DNA from: [Leptolyngbya] sp. JSC-1
Lineage (GTDB): Bacteria > Cyanobacteriota > Cyanobacteriia > Elainellales > Elainellaceae
DNA: 64,000 nt
NCBI GenBank assembly: GCA_000733415.1
Contig: KL662191.1
Location: forward strand, 1,674,617 to 1,738,616
Reading direction: 5' to 3'
The notes beneath the pieces are model-generated. The model did not search any database. It saw only the letters and a list, made by a program, of their open reading frames with translations, and had not been told where the DNA came from. Position 1 is the first letter of the stretch; each line of letters begins with the position of its first letter. Shown one piece after another: positions 1-6,861 of the stretch. A program made the translations under genes and the position numbers.

Positions 1-428
1 TGACTGGGATGCTTCTGCTCAAGGCGAAGAGAGTATGGCAGGTATGGCGGTACCGACCTCTAGAGGATGCGTTGGCGAGCAAAGCACAGGGTGGGGTGAG
101 GCGATAGGTTAGTAGACATCTAGTGTCGCCCGATGCATGGTCGTCTCCCACTCTGTCTCCCAGGACTGAAGCAGAGACGATAGACTCAGTTTCAGTCCTG
201 TCCCCCCATAATCAAGGTGCAACGGACGGTATCAAGAGCTTGGCGGTAGTTCAACGGTCACTAGCCACTGCCGAACATGATCGTTAGCACTCCATGCGCT
301 GAAGCACCGTTCTGCCAGGGCTGCTACCTGAATCCCAAAGAGGGCATTGACTGCTAGTTTCATTACCAGGCCATGCCCCTACTACATCTATTGTGATGAA
401 TTGTACACTGGCGATAAAACAGGCTAGA
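1..428. other. Stretch without a convincing gene at window edge
   Basis: No recognisable gene. An open frame on the plus strand from base 2 ends with TAG near base 110 and could be the tail of a gene starting outside the window, but its short translation resembles nothing I know. A perfect 10-bp inverted repeat (CAGGACTGAA at 161-170, TTCAGTCCTG at 191-200, 20-nt loop) lies downstream of the gluconokinase gene. It has no T-run, so it is not a clear terminator. Confidence 0.4.
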
Positions 429-1967
429 TCACTGCATCCGGTGTAGCTCTGCTTGCAGATTGGCAATGGTCTGATAGTGAGAGCGGAATTGGTCCAGCAG
501 TTTGGTATAGAGCGGCATGATTTTCTGATAGATAGCAGCATCGGCTGGATTAGGCTGATGTTGATGGGTTGCGCCGATCATCATTGGACTGGCGTCGAGG
601 TTATCGATTTGCTTGAGGGCATAAAGGCCCAAAATTGCGGCACCGAGGCAAGAACTCTCGTGTTGTTTGGGAATGGTAATTGGCTGATTAAACACATCGG
701 CCATCATTTGCCGCCAGAGCAATGAGCGCGCAAATCCACCCGTTGCCTGAATTTGCTTGGTTTTTCCGGTAAAGTCTTCTACGGCTCGCAACACCACCAG
801 CAGGTTAAACAGAATCCCCTCCAGGACAGCTCGAGCCAAGTGTGCCTTGCCGTGGTTGATCGTTAAGCCAAAGAAGGAGCCACGCGCATTGGCATCCCAG
901 AGGGGTGCTCGTTCCCCTAGCAAATAAGGATGGAAAATCAGACCATCGGCACCGGGGGGAACTGTCGCAGCCAAGTCCGCCAGCAGCTCGTAGGGATCTT
1001 CCCCCAACCGATGGGCCACCATGATTTCGGCATCGCCAAACTGATCGCGCAGCCAGCGCAGAATAATCCCACCGTTATTCACTGCACCGCCGACTACCCA
1101 ATGCTGTTCGGTCAAGGCATAGCAAAACAATCGCCCCTGTGGATCGGTCACGGGACGGTCTACTACCGCTCGAATGGCTCCACTCGTGCCAATCGTGGTT
1201 GCTACCACCCCAGGCTGCATCGCCCCCACCCCTAAGTTCGACAGCACCCCATCACTGGCTCCCACTACCACCGGTGTGTCTGGTGCAAGTCCCATCAGTC
1301 GGGCAAACTCAGCCGCCATTGGCTGCAAGACATAGGTCGTGGGGACCAACTCCGGCAACTGCTCTGCCCGAATTCCAGCGACTTCTAGGGCAGTCTCATC
1401 CCACTGCAAGCGTTCCAGGTTCAATAGCCCTGTGGCGGAGGCAATCGAGTGATCCATGACATAGCACTGAAACAAGTGGTGCAGCACATAGTCTTTGATG
1501 GAAATAAACTTGGTAGCCTGCTGGAAGATCTGCGGTTGCTCGTGGCGTAACCACAGCAGTTTCACCAAAGGCGACATTGGGTGAATCGGCGTGCCGGTGC
1601 GCCGGTAGATCTGATGCCCCTGATGCTTTTGCTTGATCACGTCGGCCCAAGCCGCACTGCGGTTATCAGCCCAGGTGATGCTTTTGGTTAGCGGGTCGCC
1701 ATCGGCATTCACGGCAATCAGGCTATGCATGGCGCTACTCAAAGACAGACACAGCACTTCGTCGGGCTGAATTTGCTTCGTCACCTGTCCCACAGTTCGC
1801 AGCACTGCCTGCAATATTTCCTCTGGATCTTGCTCTGCCGTATCTGGATCGGGGCTGCAGAGCGGGTACTCCAGCAGAGATGTGTTAACCACCTCGCCGG
1901 TCAGGGTAAACAGCACCGATTTGGTGCTCGTTGTGCCGATATCCGTGCCAATCACATAGCGCTTCAT
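429..1967 (-). CDS. gntK: Gluconokinase, FGGY family
   Basis: Carbohydrate kinase of the FGGY family, 512 residues, the usual length. It most likely phosphorylates D-gluconate to 6-phosphogluconate with ATP in the cytoplasm, feeding the pentose phosphate pathway. Visible are the N-terminal phosphate-binding loop (GTDIGTTSTK, 7-16), ITWADNR near 97-103, the catalytic-base region GASDG (Asp about 239) and the C-terminal ATP-binding segment ATGGFARS near 408-415. FGGY substrate specificity is hard to read from sequence, and xylulose or another sugar is possible. The gene immediately upstream on the same strand encodes a GntP-type gluconate permease, which argues for gluconate. The ATG has no obvious Shine-Dalgarno sequence. 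A 369-bp gap holding an interspersed repeat separates it from the permease, so the pair may not be one tight transcript. Confidence 0.85.
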   Translation of the reverse strand: MKRYVIGTDIGTTSTKSVLFTLTGEVVNTSLLEYPLCSPDPDTAEQDPEEILQAVLRTVGQVTKQIQPDEVLCLSLSSAMHSLIAVNADGDPLTKSITWADNRSAAWADVIKQKHQGHQIYRRTGTPIHPMSPLVKLLWLRHEQPQIFQQATKFISIKDYVLHHLFQCYVMDHSIASATGLLNLERLQWDETALEVAGIRAEQLPELVPTTYVLQPMAAEFARLMGLAPDTPVVVGASDGVLSNLGVGAMQPGVVATTIGTSGAIRAVVDRPVTDPQGRLFCYALTEQHWVVGGAVNNGGIILRWLRDQFGDAEIMVAHRLGEDPYELLADLAATVPPGADGLIFHPYLLGERAPLWDANARGSFFGLTINHGKAHLARAVLEGILFNLLVVLRAVEDFTGKTKQIQATGGFARSLLWRQMMADVFNQPITIPKQHESSCLGAAILGLYALKQIDNLDASPMMIGATHQHQPNPADAAIYQKIMPLYTKLLDQFRSHYQTIANLQAELHRMQ

Positions 1968-2336
1968 AAAATTAATATTACCGTTGAAGCTGAAGTTAAT
2001 GGTTGTTGAATATTGTAGTTAAAGTCAGAATTCAAGTCAGGTTTAATATTGCCTTCGGCTCATCAGGCATTGTTTTGGAGGGGGCGGTATTGCTTACGGA
2101 GAAGCAAGCTATACGCGGGCACAGCCGTTCCGTAGGAAATACGGCCCGTACTTACAGCGTTTTTCACTCATGTGAGGTATGGGGGGTGTGAGGGCGAAGC
2201 CCCCACGCAGGGGCACTGCCCCTGCACCCCGTTTTTCGTACTTCACTAGCCTGAAAAAGGCTGTATCTAAACCCAAATTGGAGCCATCAAGAGTTCAGTT
2301 CACTGGCTCCAATTCGCTTGCGAATCGATCAACGCC
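1968..2336. other. Intergenic region between gluconokinase and permease
   Basis: No gene is supported. The main content is one copy of an interspersed structured repeat at 2153-2268 (second copy at 49444-49557). A short hairpin CCGTA-GGAAA-TACGG lies at 2130-2144. The small open frames crossing this stretch follow the repeat and are not considered genes. Confidence 0.6.
2153..2268 (+). repeat. Interspersed structured repeat, copy 1
   Basis: A 116-bp block nearly identical to 49444-49557, 47 kb away. It contains GGGCGAAGCCC-type and GCAGGGGCA-C-TGCCCCTGC inverted repeats and ends in CCTGAAAAAGGCTGTATCT. The second copy has lost about two bases inside the inverted repeats. It is probably an intergenic palindromic repeat of the kind scattered in cyanobacterial genomes. 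No transposase or target-site duplication is visible. Confidence 0.85.
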
Positions 2337-3770
2337 TCAAAGGAAAAAGCTGAGGACGAAAACCACCGCAAACCCAACAAAGCCAATGATAGTTTCCATC
2401 ACGGTCCAGGAGCGCAGCGTGTCTTTTTCACTCATGCCCAGGTAACGTCCCACTAGCCAGAAGCCAGAGTCGTTGACATGGGAAAGAATCGTTGCGCCTG
2501 CCGCAATCGCAATTGTAATCGCTCCAATCAACGGGGCGGAATAGGTGCCAGTTTGCAGTACTGGCGCAACTAGACCCGCTGCCGTCACCATCGAAACCGT
2601 GGCCGACCCCTGGCTGACCCGCACGGCTGCCGCAATCAAAAAGGCCAGCAAAATTACCGGCAGATTCGATGCGGCCATCGCTTCGGCCAAAGCTTTACCC
2701 ACGCCGGTTTCCACCAGCACCTTACCAAACACACCGCCCGCGCCCGTAACCAGAATAATCAACCCTACTGGCTCAAACGATTTAGTAGTGATGCGCAGAA
2801 TATCCGACATGGAATAGCCGCGCAGCGTCCCCAGAAAGTAGAACGACAGCAGAGTTGCAATCGTTAAGGCGGTGAACGGATGCCCAATAAAGCTCATCCA
2901 GTTGCGCACCGGATTGCCTTCCGGCAGAATCACCCCTAGGACCGTGTTGAGCAAAATCAGCACCAGCGGAATCACAATAATCGTGAGCACCATACCAAAG
3001 CTGGGCAGCGGTTTGCGGCTCAGCTCCTTTTCAATCAGCTCGCGGTTGGCTTTCTCGCTCTCTAAGCTATCTAATTCTGCTATATCTGAAGCGCCGGAAG
3101 TAGCAGCAATTGATTCCGCAACCGATTCTTCCATTTCCGCGGGCACATTTAAGTGAATCCGCTTGGCAATGTATTTGCCAAACAGGACGCCGCCAATCGC
3201 TAGGGCCGGTAGACCAGCCAACAAACCAAACAGAATCACCCAGCCCAGATCAGCTCCCAGCAGCGAAGCCACCGCCACCGGTCCCGGAGTGGGCGGTACA
3301 AAACTGTGGCCCACAGCTAACCCAGCCACCAAGGGAATGGCATAGTAGAGCAGTGAGCGTCCGGTACGTCTGCCGAGACTATAAACCAGAGGAATGCAGA
3401 TAATTAGCCCTACATCAAAAAACACTGGCGTCGCAATCGCTAATCCGGCTAGTCCCAGTGCCCATTGGGCATTGATTTCACCAAACTTGCGCACCAAAGT
3501 ATTAGCGATTTGCTCAGCCCCACCGGAGACTTGCAGCAATTCCCCAAACATAGCGCCCAAGCCAATCACAATAGCGATATAGCCCAGTGTGGAACCCATG
3601 CCCTCACGAATCGTGTCGGCAATTTCCGCCGGAGGAATACCGCCAATCACCGCCACAAACAAACTGACAATCAGCAGGGCCAGAAAGGCTTGCAGCCGCA
3701 CTACGATTACCAAAAACAGCAGCAGCGCAATTCCTAAAACCGCAATAAACAGTAATGAAAAGGTGGACAT
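2337..3770 (-). CDS. gntP: Gluconate permease, GntP family
   Basis: A 477-residue polytopic inner-membrane transporter of the GntP family, expected to import gluconate or a related sugar acid with protons. Hydrophobic segments run through the whole protein. Family hallmarks are GLAVGHSFVPPTPGP near the first third, ILVTGAGGVFGKVL near residue 340, and the C-terminal block SHVNDSGFWL followed by LRSWTVMETI. A charged cytoplasmic loop rich in Glu and Ser (about 215-255) splits the two halves. The gene lies upstream of the gluconokinase on the same strand, which supports uptake and phosphorylation as one function. The upstream region carries a 9-bp inverted repeat at 3944-4001 that could be an operator. 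No GntR-type regulator is present nearby. Confidence 0.9.
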   Translation of the reverse strand: MSTFSLLFIAVLGIALLLFLVIVVRLQAFLALLIVSLFVAVIGGIPPAEIADTIREGMGSTLGYIAIVIGLGAMFGELLQVSGGAEQIANTLVRKFGEINAQWALGLAGLAIATPVFFDVGLIICIPLVYSLGRRTGRSLLYYAIPLVAGLAVGHSFVPPTPGPVAVASLLGADLGWVILFGLLAGLPALAIGGVLFGKYIAKRIHLNVPAEMEESVAESIAATSGASDIAELDSLESEKANRELIEKELSRKPLPSFGMVLTIIVIPLVLILLNTVLGVILPEGNPVRNWMSFIGHPFTALTIATLLSFYFLGTLRGYSMSDILRITTKSFEPVGLIILVTGAGGVFGKVLVETGVGKALAEAMAASNLPVILLAFLIAAAVRVSQGSATVSMVTAAGLVAPVLQTGTYSAPLIGAITIAIAAGATILSHVNDSGFWLVGRYLGMSEKDTLRSWTVMETIIGFVGFAVVFVLSFFL

Positions 3771-3943
3771 TTAAATTTCTCCTAAACCGGTGCAGCCGCA
3801 ATCTAGCCAACTTTTTCAGCGTTCATGAAACGTCATGCAGCGCTAAACGCAGAGAAGGCAGGGCCAAAACGGCTTCAATGCTTAAGTAAATTAAAATCTT
3901 AAGAATAGATTATCAGAGAATGCATCACCCTGAAGAGATAAGG

Positions 3944-4001
3944 TTACGCTGTATATAACGAAAGTAAACGAAATATTACGACAACTTTAAACACAGCGTA
4001 A
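3944..4001. promoter_or_regulatory. Spaced inverted repeat upstream of the permease gene
   Basis: TTACGCTGT at 3944-3952 and ACAGCGTAA at 3993-4001 are perfect 9-bp inverted arms 40 bp apart, about 175-230 bp upstream of the permease start in AT-rich DNA. They could be two half-sites of a looping regulator or a weak stem. The role is inferred from position only. Confidence 0.3.
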
Positions 4002-4055
4002 ATATTGGTCACTGGACAGTTGCCATTCCCTGCCGTTGCGATCCTTTATGGAGAA

Positions 4056-4868
4056 CTACCCCAAGTCTCCAAACCGCTGACGATATTGTGCCAGTAAAGC
4101 CTCCGCTTCGGCTGCTTTTTGCTCTGCTTCGGCTGCTTTTTGCTCTGCTTCGGCTGCTTTTTGCTCTGCGACTAGGCACTGCTGTTCTTTCAGCTGAGCC
4201 GCTTCCAGAGGAGTGAAAACCAACTGTCCTTCTGGGGTGAAAAACCGCAGTTTGCTATCCTCGACTCCCAAGAATAACTGCAATTGCACACTCCAATACC
4301 AACCTTGCTCATTCGGCTGCATCGGTTGATAAGTGCCCTGCAGGAGCGCAAACGCCTGAAACTCTAGCGTGTTGGGATCGAACCAGAAGTATTCTGGCGT
4401 GCGGAAGATATCTTGATAGATTTGCTTCTTCAGTCCTCGGTCCGTGTTGGCAGTGGAATCGGACAGTAGCTCAATAATTAGGTTCGGATACTTGCCATCT
4501 TCTTCCCACACCACCCAGCTCTTGCGCGGCCTCCACTCCGTGTCCAGCACTACAAAGAAGTCGGGGCCACGGAAGTCCTCGGATTTGCGCTGATTGGGGC
4601 TGTAGTAGACCGTGAGGTTGCCAGCCGCAAAGTAGTCGTTGCGGTCACGCCAGTACCATTCGAGGCAGGAGAGCAGCAACAGCAATTGGCGTAAGTGTAG
4701 GTAGGTTTCCAAGGGCGGTTCGTCGCTGTAGAGATCACCAGGAGGAAAGACAGGCGTTTCTGCTCCACTCTGCGTCGATTCAGCCAGCGTTGACAGCAGG
4801 GTTTCTTGATTTGCAACAGGTTGATTTGCAACAGGTTGGTTTGCAACAGATTGATCTGCGACAGACAT
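4056..4868 (-). CDS. Uma2 family (DUF820) protein with repeat-made ends
   Basis: A 270-residue member of the Uma2/DUF820 family, which has the PD-(D/E)xK restriction-endonuclease fold and is hugely expanded in cyanobacteria; its biological role is unknown. The core is about residues 55-225: a VVLDTEWRPRKSWVVWEEDGK segment (split here by family strands), the conserved PNLIIELLSDST strand, and EYFWFDPNTLEFQAF. Both ends are made of DNA tandem repeats. A 15-bp repeat encodes VANQP units at the N terminus, and a 21-bp repeat encodes AEQKAAE units near the C terminus, predicting a short coiled coil. Such C-terminal coiled coils are common in this family. It is not in an obvious operon. Confidence 0.85.
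   Translation of the reverse strand: MSVADQSVANQPVANQPVANQETLLSTLAESTQSGAETPVFPPGDLYSDEPPLETYLHLRQLLLLLSCLEWYWRDRNDYFAAGNLTVYYSPNQRKSEDFRGPDFFVVLDTEWRPRKSWVVWEEDGKYPNLIIELLSDSTANTDRGLKKQIYQDIFRTPEYFWFDPNTLEFQAFALLQGTYQPMQPNEQGWYWSVQLQLFLGVEDSKLRFFTPEGQLVFTPLEAAQLKEQQCLVAEQKAAEAEQKAAEAEQKAAEAEALLAQYRQRFGDLG
4106..4168. repeat. 21-bp tandem repeat, 3 copies, coding
   Basis: Three perfect copies of a 21-bp unit (4106-4126, 4127-4147, 4148-4168) inside the Uma2 gene, encoding AEQKAAE heptads. Copy-number change would lengthen or shorten the coiled coil in frame. Confidence 0.95.
4806..4865. repeat. 15-bp tandem repeat, 4 copies, coding
   Basis: Four copies of a 15-bp unit (TTGATTTGCAACAGG and variants) at the start of the Uma2 gene, encoding the VANQP/VADQS pentapeptides. 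The two units nearest the core are identical and the outer ones have diverged. Confidence 0.95.
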
Positions 4869-5181
4869 AGCAGCAGGAACAGAAACAGTACGTTTATTTT
4901 ACTAAAGATTTGGGCTGGAGTACCCTAAGCCGTGCTACTGCTCAACTTGACAGGCAAAATCAACCACCGCATGTAGAGCAAACATGCTGCCTGCTGGTAG
5001 ATAGAAACCTGCTGCAGGTTTACCGAACCATTGGGTTGCTTCTCAGTTAGGTTGGCTAACCTTGATGCAATGATCTGAGCACATTACTCCTGCTGGGCTG
5101 CTGCTGGGCTCCTGCTGGTGCAGCTAGTATTCGACTAGGGGTTCCGGTAGAATAAGCTGTGAGGATTAGCTGGCTGCAATT
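4869..5181. other. Divergent intergenic region
   Basis: 313 bp between the divergent Uma2 and STAND genes. It holds a short CTGCTGGGCT-type repetition at about 5091-5124. I could not pick out convincing promoters. Confidence 0.4.
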
Positions 5182-6774
5182 ATGGCGCGTCGAACTCGCA
5201 GACTTTCAGAACAAGGTAAGGAACTGATCAAACAAGCCAAAGACCGAAAAAAACAGGAGTGGCAGGGAGAGCGAGATAATACTGCACTGATTAAAGAGTC
5301 ATTTGATGAAGAATGGCGCAGACGAGCGCGGGAATTCCATCCAAGCGGAATTTATATTACTGAGGCAACATTCAAGCGATTTCGTTGGTATAGGCAAGCC
5401 ATTGAAGAGGATACCTTTATTGCGCTTTGTCAGGCAATCGATGTGAATCCAGATGAAGTTACAGACTATACTGATCTAGATATTATCTGCATTGGGGATT
5501 TGCCTGAGGCTCCCAAACCATTCTGTGGCCGCATCAGTGGGTTAAAAACACTTCAGCAGTGGATCGTAGCAGGCAAGCGACTAATTATCCTGAACGGTAG
5601 AGCGGGTATTGGTAAAACGGCTCTCGCTTATCAGCTGATGAAACAAATCGCCAGTCAGTTTGAGTTTCTGATCTGGATTTCCCTCGACGCAGAACCATTG
5701 CTCGTCGATGTGCTAAACCAGCTAATTTGCTCTCTATCGAAAGGTAAGGAACGGCAGGGTAGCTTGACCGATTTGATGGGCTATTTCAACCAGTATCGCT
5801 GTTTCGTAGTAATCGATAATTGGGAAACCATCGTGGCAGATGCTCCTTCTAGACGCTATCGATCGGACTACGAAAATTACGGTGACTGGCTGAAGCGAAT
5901 GTATGGCAAACACAAAAGCTGTTTTATTTTAATCGGACGAGAGCAGCCACCAGATATGGCCTCAATTAAAGTAAAAGCGAAGGATATGCTTCAGGAATAT
6001 CAGCTAGAAGGGCTACGCTACGAGGAAGACAAGAAGATTCTAAAAGCTGAAGGGTTGATGGGAACCGAAGTAGAACTGAAGCAGTTTATTGAAATTTATA
6101 ACAATCCCCTGATCTTAAAAATTCTAGCCGAAACAATACGAGGAACTGGAAATACTAACGTTAAGCGCTATGTCGGAGAGAAGAGCGTCACCTTGTTTCG
6201 GGGAGATGATGACAGCGTCTCAGGGATCAAAGACGAGTTTAGAAGCGAATTCCGCCGACTTTCTAGATTGGAACAAGATATTGTCTATTGGTTAGCCCTC
6301 TGGCGGATTCCGGCATCCTGGCAGCAGATCCAGCACAGCCTGTTTAGTCCAGTAGGTGTATATGAATTGGATAGCGCTTTGGCTTCTTTAATCAAACAGC
6401 GCTCAATCGTAAAAGTTCGGGATATTGACCTGGAAGACTCGAAGGAATATTATCTGGATCAACTCACAACTCAGCTAGCCACAGCTAGTTTGGTCGAGCA
6501 GAGTTGTCAAGAGCTGAGCAATGCGGTGCTGCAGCAGGAAATTCGCAGCTCAGCTATCTTTGTCAGCCATGCTTTTGTGCCATCAGGCCATGCCGAATTA
6601 GAAAAAGAACAAACTCGGCGGGTAATTGCTCGTATCGCAGCCTGTTTGCTCCGCCAGATTCCGAATGAAGTGCAGCTTCAGCAGGATTTGCAAACCTTAT
6701 CAGCTCAACTAACGGCGGATTCGGCTCGCTATGCCGCTGAAAATATTGAAAGGCTAGTGGCTGCCCTGTCTTAA
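5182..6774 (+). CDS. STAND-type NB-ARC/NACHT ATPase without sensor repeats
   Basis: A 530-residue STAND (signal-transducing ATPase) protein. The N-terminal 100 residues form a helical domain starting MARRTRRLSEQG, seen at the front of many cyanobacterial NB-ARC and WD40 proteins. The P-loop GRAGIGKTA is at 139-147 and the Walker B strand CFVVIDN at 207-213, followed by an FILIGRE sensor-like strand and a winged-helix-like region to about 450. The protein stops soon after the ATPase module (helical tail to 530), so there are no WD40 or TPR repeats of the kind that usually act as sensor. Its partner or ligand is unknown. It converges on a receptor-like Ser/Thr kinase gene 87 bp away. The ATG has no clear Shine-Dalgarno sequence. 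Confidence 0.8.
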   Translation: MARRTRRLSEQGKELIKQAKDRKKQEWQGERDNTALIKESFDEEWRRRAREFHPSGIYITEATFKRFRWYRQAIEEDTFIALCQAIDVNPDEVTDYTDLDIICIGDLPEAPKPFCGRISGLKTLQQWIVAGKRLIILNGRAGIGKTALAYQLMKQIASQFEFLIWISLDAEPLLVDVLNQLICSLSKGKERQGSLTDLMGYFNQYRCFVVIDNWETIVADAPSRRYRSDYENYGDWLKRMYGKHKSCFILIGREQPPDMASIKVKAKDMLQEYQLEGLRYEEDKKILKAEGLMGTEVELKQFIEIYNNPLILKILAETIRGTGNTNVKRYVGEKSVTLFRGDDDSVSGIKDEFRSEFRRLSRLEQDIVYWLALWRIPASWQQIQHSLFSPVGVYELDSALASLIKQRSIVKVRDIDLEDSKEYYLDQLTTQLATASLVEQSCQELSNAVLQQEIRSSAIFVSHAFVPSGHAELEKEQTRRVIARIAACLLRQIPNEVQLQQDLQTLSAQLTADSARYAAENIERLVAALS

Positions 6775-6861
6775 TTGACTGGAAAGACTGAATTTTAGAA
6801 GGACTGAGAACACGAAAAAGCGAATATAGAAAGACTCGCATAGAAATAAGCAAGAACTGTA

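Noticed and set aside
161..200. Hairpin at window start as a gluconokinase terminator
   Set aside because: No T-run and 229 bp beyond the stop codon.
2179..2445. Plus-strand frame with peptide PAPRFSYFTSLKKAVS, also seen at 49477
   Set aside because: The shared peptide comes only from the shared DNA repeat, and the two frames continue differently. A repeat artefact, not a protein family.
4106..4168. Possible CRISPR-like repeats in the Uma2 gene
   Set aside because: Perfect 21-bp units without spacers, in frame, encoding AEQKAAE; a coding tandem repeat.
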